From an uncultured Eubacteriales bacterium (GTDB taxonomy: Bacteria > Bacillota > Clostridia > Oscillospirales > Oscillospiraceae): a DNA stretch of 14,084 nucleotides. The position numbers and the translations under genes were made by a program. The stretch covers positions 1 to 14,084 of the forward strand of contig CAUABY010000027.1 in assembly GCA_958427375.1 (NCBI GenBank), in the 5' to 3' direction. The notes below the pieces were generated by a model. The model had not been told where the DNA came from and ran no database searches. It saw nothing but the letters and a program-made list of their open reading frames with translations. The stretch's first letter is position 1, and every line of letters starts with the position of its first letter. This document shows positions 12,594-14,084 of this stretch, in pieces.

Positions 12594-13730
12594 ATGAGAA
12601 TACACGGAATTATAAAAGGTCTGCTCGGCGTCATTCTTGCGTTTTTGATTGCGGGCGGAGTTATATATTTTCTCTCCACTCGCCCGGACGAGAGCCGCGG
12701 CACGGTGAGTATTTGGTATGTGGGGCAGAGCGGCCTGTCCGCCGGGCTTGAGGATCTGTGCGGCGAGTACAACGGCTCCCACCCGCGCACAACACTGCCG
12801 GTGTCCCTGCGCGCTTTTGAATCTGAGGACGAGCTCGCGGCGGAGTGTGAAAAGGCTCTGCCGGATTTGATACTCTGCTCGCACACGCGCGCTTTTGGCC
12901 TCGGTGCGCGCTCGATGTTGACAGAGCTGGATGCTGAGCTTGAGCGCGCGGTGGACTACCCCATGGCGTTTTCAAGCCGCAACGCCGCTATCGGCATGAG
13001 CTTTTTCCCCGTCGGCTGTGATATTCAGGTTTTGCTTATAAACTCCGCGTTCGGCGCGGACTATGATTTTGAGAGCTTTGCCGAGCTCGCCGAAGCCGCG
13101 CAGGAGTACACCGCCGCAAATAAGCAGCCGTTTTTTGCCGTGGATGATTACGCGGCGCTCTTCTTCACCCAGCTTTTGCGCGAGGGCGAGGAATTCACCG
13201 GCTCCGTCCGGCGCGGTGCGGAGAGTGAAAACTACAAGGCTCTGTATAACCTTTTGGCTGAATGTGCATACACAGGCGCTCTCTCGACGGGCAAGGCGGG
13301 CGCGAAGGACGTGTGCGAGGGCAGGCTCCCCTGCGCGCTGACTTACACCTCCGCACTTCACGGACTTGACTGCCGGGATGTAACCCTGCGCGCCATGCCT
13401 CCGCTGAGCGACGAGAACGGCACAGGAAGCAGACTCGGTACGGCATACGGCCTTGCCGTGACAGCGGGCGGCAGCCGCAGTGCGGGCGATATTGCGGCCT
13501 TTCTCGACTGGCTTTTCTCCGGCGGGCGCGATACAAAGCTTGCGCTCGGCGCGGCGCTTGTTCCGGCACAGACGGGCCGTGTTGTCACGCGAAGCGCCCT
13601 GTGGGAAGCGCTTTTATCGTTTGACGACGGCTCCATCACGGCGCTGCCAGGCAGTGACGCTGAGTTCAGCGCAAAGCGCGCGGAGTTTGATACTGAGCTT
13701 CGGGGCAAAATGGCCTTTCTCAGCGAATAA
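12594..13730 (+). CDS. Orphan membrane-anchored solute-binding-protein-like protein
   Basis: A 378-residue protein built like a family 1 extracellular solute-binding protein but without its transporter. Residues 7-27 form one strong hydrophobic segment with no lipobox Cys, so the protein is either membrane-anchored or, less likely, secreted. The outer part begins with a TVSIWYVGQSGLSAGLEDL strand-helix like that of binding proteins, has PDLILCSHTRAFGL (90-103), FFPVGCDIQVLLINSAFG (137-154, the region where binding proteins read P..yd..vlyYN), and a late DIAAFLDWLFSGGRDTKLALGAALVPAQTG (299-328) matching the usual FL.WL.s..g....G..P segment. No permease or ATPase gene is adjacent. It may present a ligand to another transporter or act as a sensor. 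ATG 12594 has GAGG eight bases upstream, unlike the earlier in-frame TTG. Confidence 0.75.
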   Translation: MRIHGIIKGLLGVILAFLIAGGVIYFLSTRPDESRGTVSIWYVGQSGLSAGLEDLCGEYNGSHPRTTLPVSLRAFESEDELAAECEKALPDLILCSHTRAFGLGARSMLTELDAELERAVDYPMAFSSRNAAIGMSFFPVGCDIQVLLINSAFGADYDFESFAELAEAAQEYTAANKQPFFAVDDYAALFFTQLLREGEEFTGSVRRGAESENYKALYNLLAECAYTGALSTGKAGAKDVCEGRLPCALTYTSALHGLDCRDVTLRAMPPLSDENGTGSRLGTAYGLAVTAGGSRSAGDIAAFLDWLFSGGRDTKLALGAALVPAQTGRVVTRSALWEALLSFDDGSITALPGSDAEFSAKRAEFDTELRGKMAFLSE

Positions 13731-13732
13731 TG

Positions 13733-13756
13733 GCACACTATCCCTTTTCTGTGTGC
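13733..13756 (+). terminator. Weak terminator-like hairpin
   Basis: GCACAC / GTGTGC, a 6-bp stem with a 12-base loop directly after the solute-binding-like gene, followed by GTTGTCTTTATT. Short stem and broken T-run make it a modest candidate. Confidence 0.4.
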
Positions 13757-13766
13757 GTTGTCTTTA

Positions 13767-13795
13767 TTGCATCAGTTAAATGAACGTGGTATAAT
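13767..13795 (+). promoter_or_regulatory. hypB promoter (extended -10)
   Basis: -35 TTGCAT (13767-13772), a 17-base spacer, -10 TATAAT (13790-13795) preceded by TGG. The start would be near 13802, about 40 bases before the ATG. Confidence 0.85.
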
Positions 13796-13840
13796 TTATT
13801 TCATCGAAAGCGAAAACAAATATCTGAAGAGGTGTTTATT

Positions 13841-14084
13841 ATGGAAGGATACAGAGTTCTCGAAATCAAGCAGAGCGTATTTGAAAACAACGACCGCGAG
13901 GCTGAAAAACTGCGCGGCGAGCTCAAGGAAAAGGGCACTTTCCTGCTCAATCTCATGAGTTCCCCCGGCTCCGGCAAGACCAGCACGCTCAAGGCCACAA
14001 TCGGCGCGCTCAAGGACGAGCTGAACATCGGCGTTATGGAGGCCGACATCGACTCTGACGTGGACGCCGCCACAATTGAAAAGA
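13841..14084 (+). CDS. hypB: Hydrogenase/urease nickel-insertion GTPase HypB, N-terminal part (continues past window)
   Basis: The first 81 codons of a HypB GTPase, which supplies nickel to the active site of NiFe hydrogenase. Seen here: a helical start (YRVLEIKQSVFENNDREAE), the strand and P-loop LLNLMSSPGSGKTSTLK (35-51) that binds GTP, and VMEADIDSDVDAATIEK (65-81), the equivalent of the EGDI..D.D..RI metal/switch region. The His-rich or CxxCGC N-terminal nickel-storage stretch of some HypB proteins is absent. GAAGAGGTG lies six bases before the ATG. It has its own promoter, so it probably starts a hyp operon downstream. The C-terminal half, including the NKxD base-recognition motif, is outside the window. 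Confidence 0.93.
   Translation, partial: MEGYRVLEIKQSVFENNDREAEKLRGELKEKGTFLLNLMSSPGSGKTSTLKATIGALKDELNIGVMEADIDSDVDAATIEK

Overview
The window looks like the chromosome of an endospore-forming, strictly anaerobic Clostridia, most likely a gut Oscillospiraceae/Ruminococcaceae-type bacterium. The reasons are: sporulation and germination genes (SpoIIP, a SleB-type cortex hydrolase), a reverse rubrerythrin with rubredoxin and PerR, a hydrogenase maturation gene (HypB), Gram-positive lipoprotein and ribosome-binding signals, and fairly GC-rich coding DNA with AT-rich gaps. No mobile element, CRISPR array, tRNA or rRNA was seen.

Layout. (1) 1-1194, plus: the end of one DeoR-family regulator and a complete second one in tandem, closed by a bidirectional terminator. 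(2) 1263-4510, minus: a three-gene ABC importer (binding lipoprotein, two permeases) resembling the UgpBAE glycerol-3-phosphate/glycerophosphodiester system, with no ATPase gene. (3) 4511-4934: a 424-bp divergent control region with a strong sigma-A-type promoter facing each way. (4) 4935-7068, plus: a translationally coupled trio of glycerophosphodiester phosphodiesterase, YesL/DUF624 membrane protein and an unrecognised membrane-anchored protein, closed by a perfect bidirectional terminator. (5) 7136-8387, minus: a peroxide-defence cluster of a very short rubredoxin (44 aa), reverse rubrerythrin and PerR. (6) 8531-9661, minus: SpoIIP. (7) 9864-11678, plus: TSCPD protein, SleB-like hydrolase and RsmG with overlapping ends, driven by a near-consensus promoter. 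(8) 11743-12390, minus: HAD phosphatase. (9) 12594-13730, plus: an orphan membrane-tethered solute-binding-like protein. (10) 13841 to the window end, plus: the start of HypB, with its own extended -10 promoter.

How they fit together. Regions 2 to 4 read as a phospholipid-headgroup scavenging unit: the importer would bring in glycerophosphodiesters and the cytoplasmic phosphodiesterase would cleave them to glycerol-3-phosphate. The neighbouring DeoR regulators respond to phosphorylated metabolites as a family and could control it. Region 5 is a compact peroxide-responsive detoxification unit. The rest is core sporulation, ribosome methylation and hydrogenase maturation. Assignments rest on motif reading only; no database search was run.
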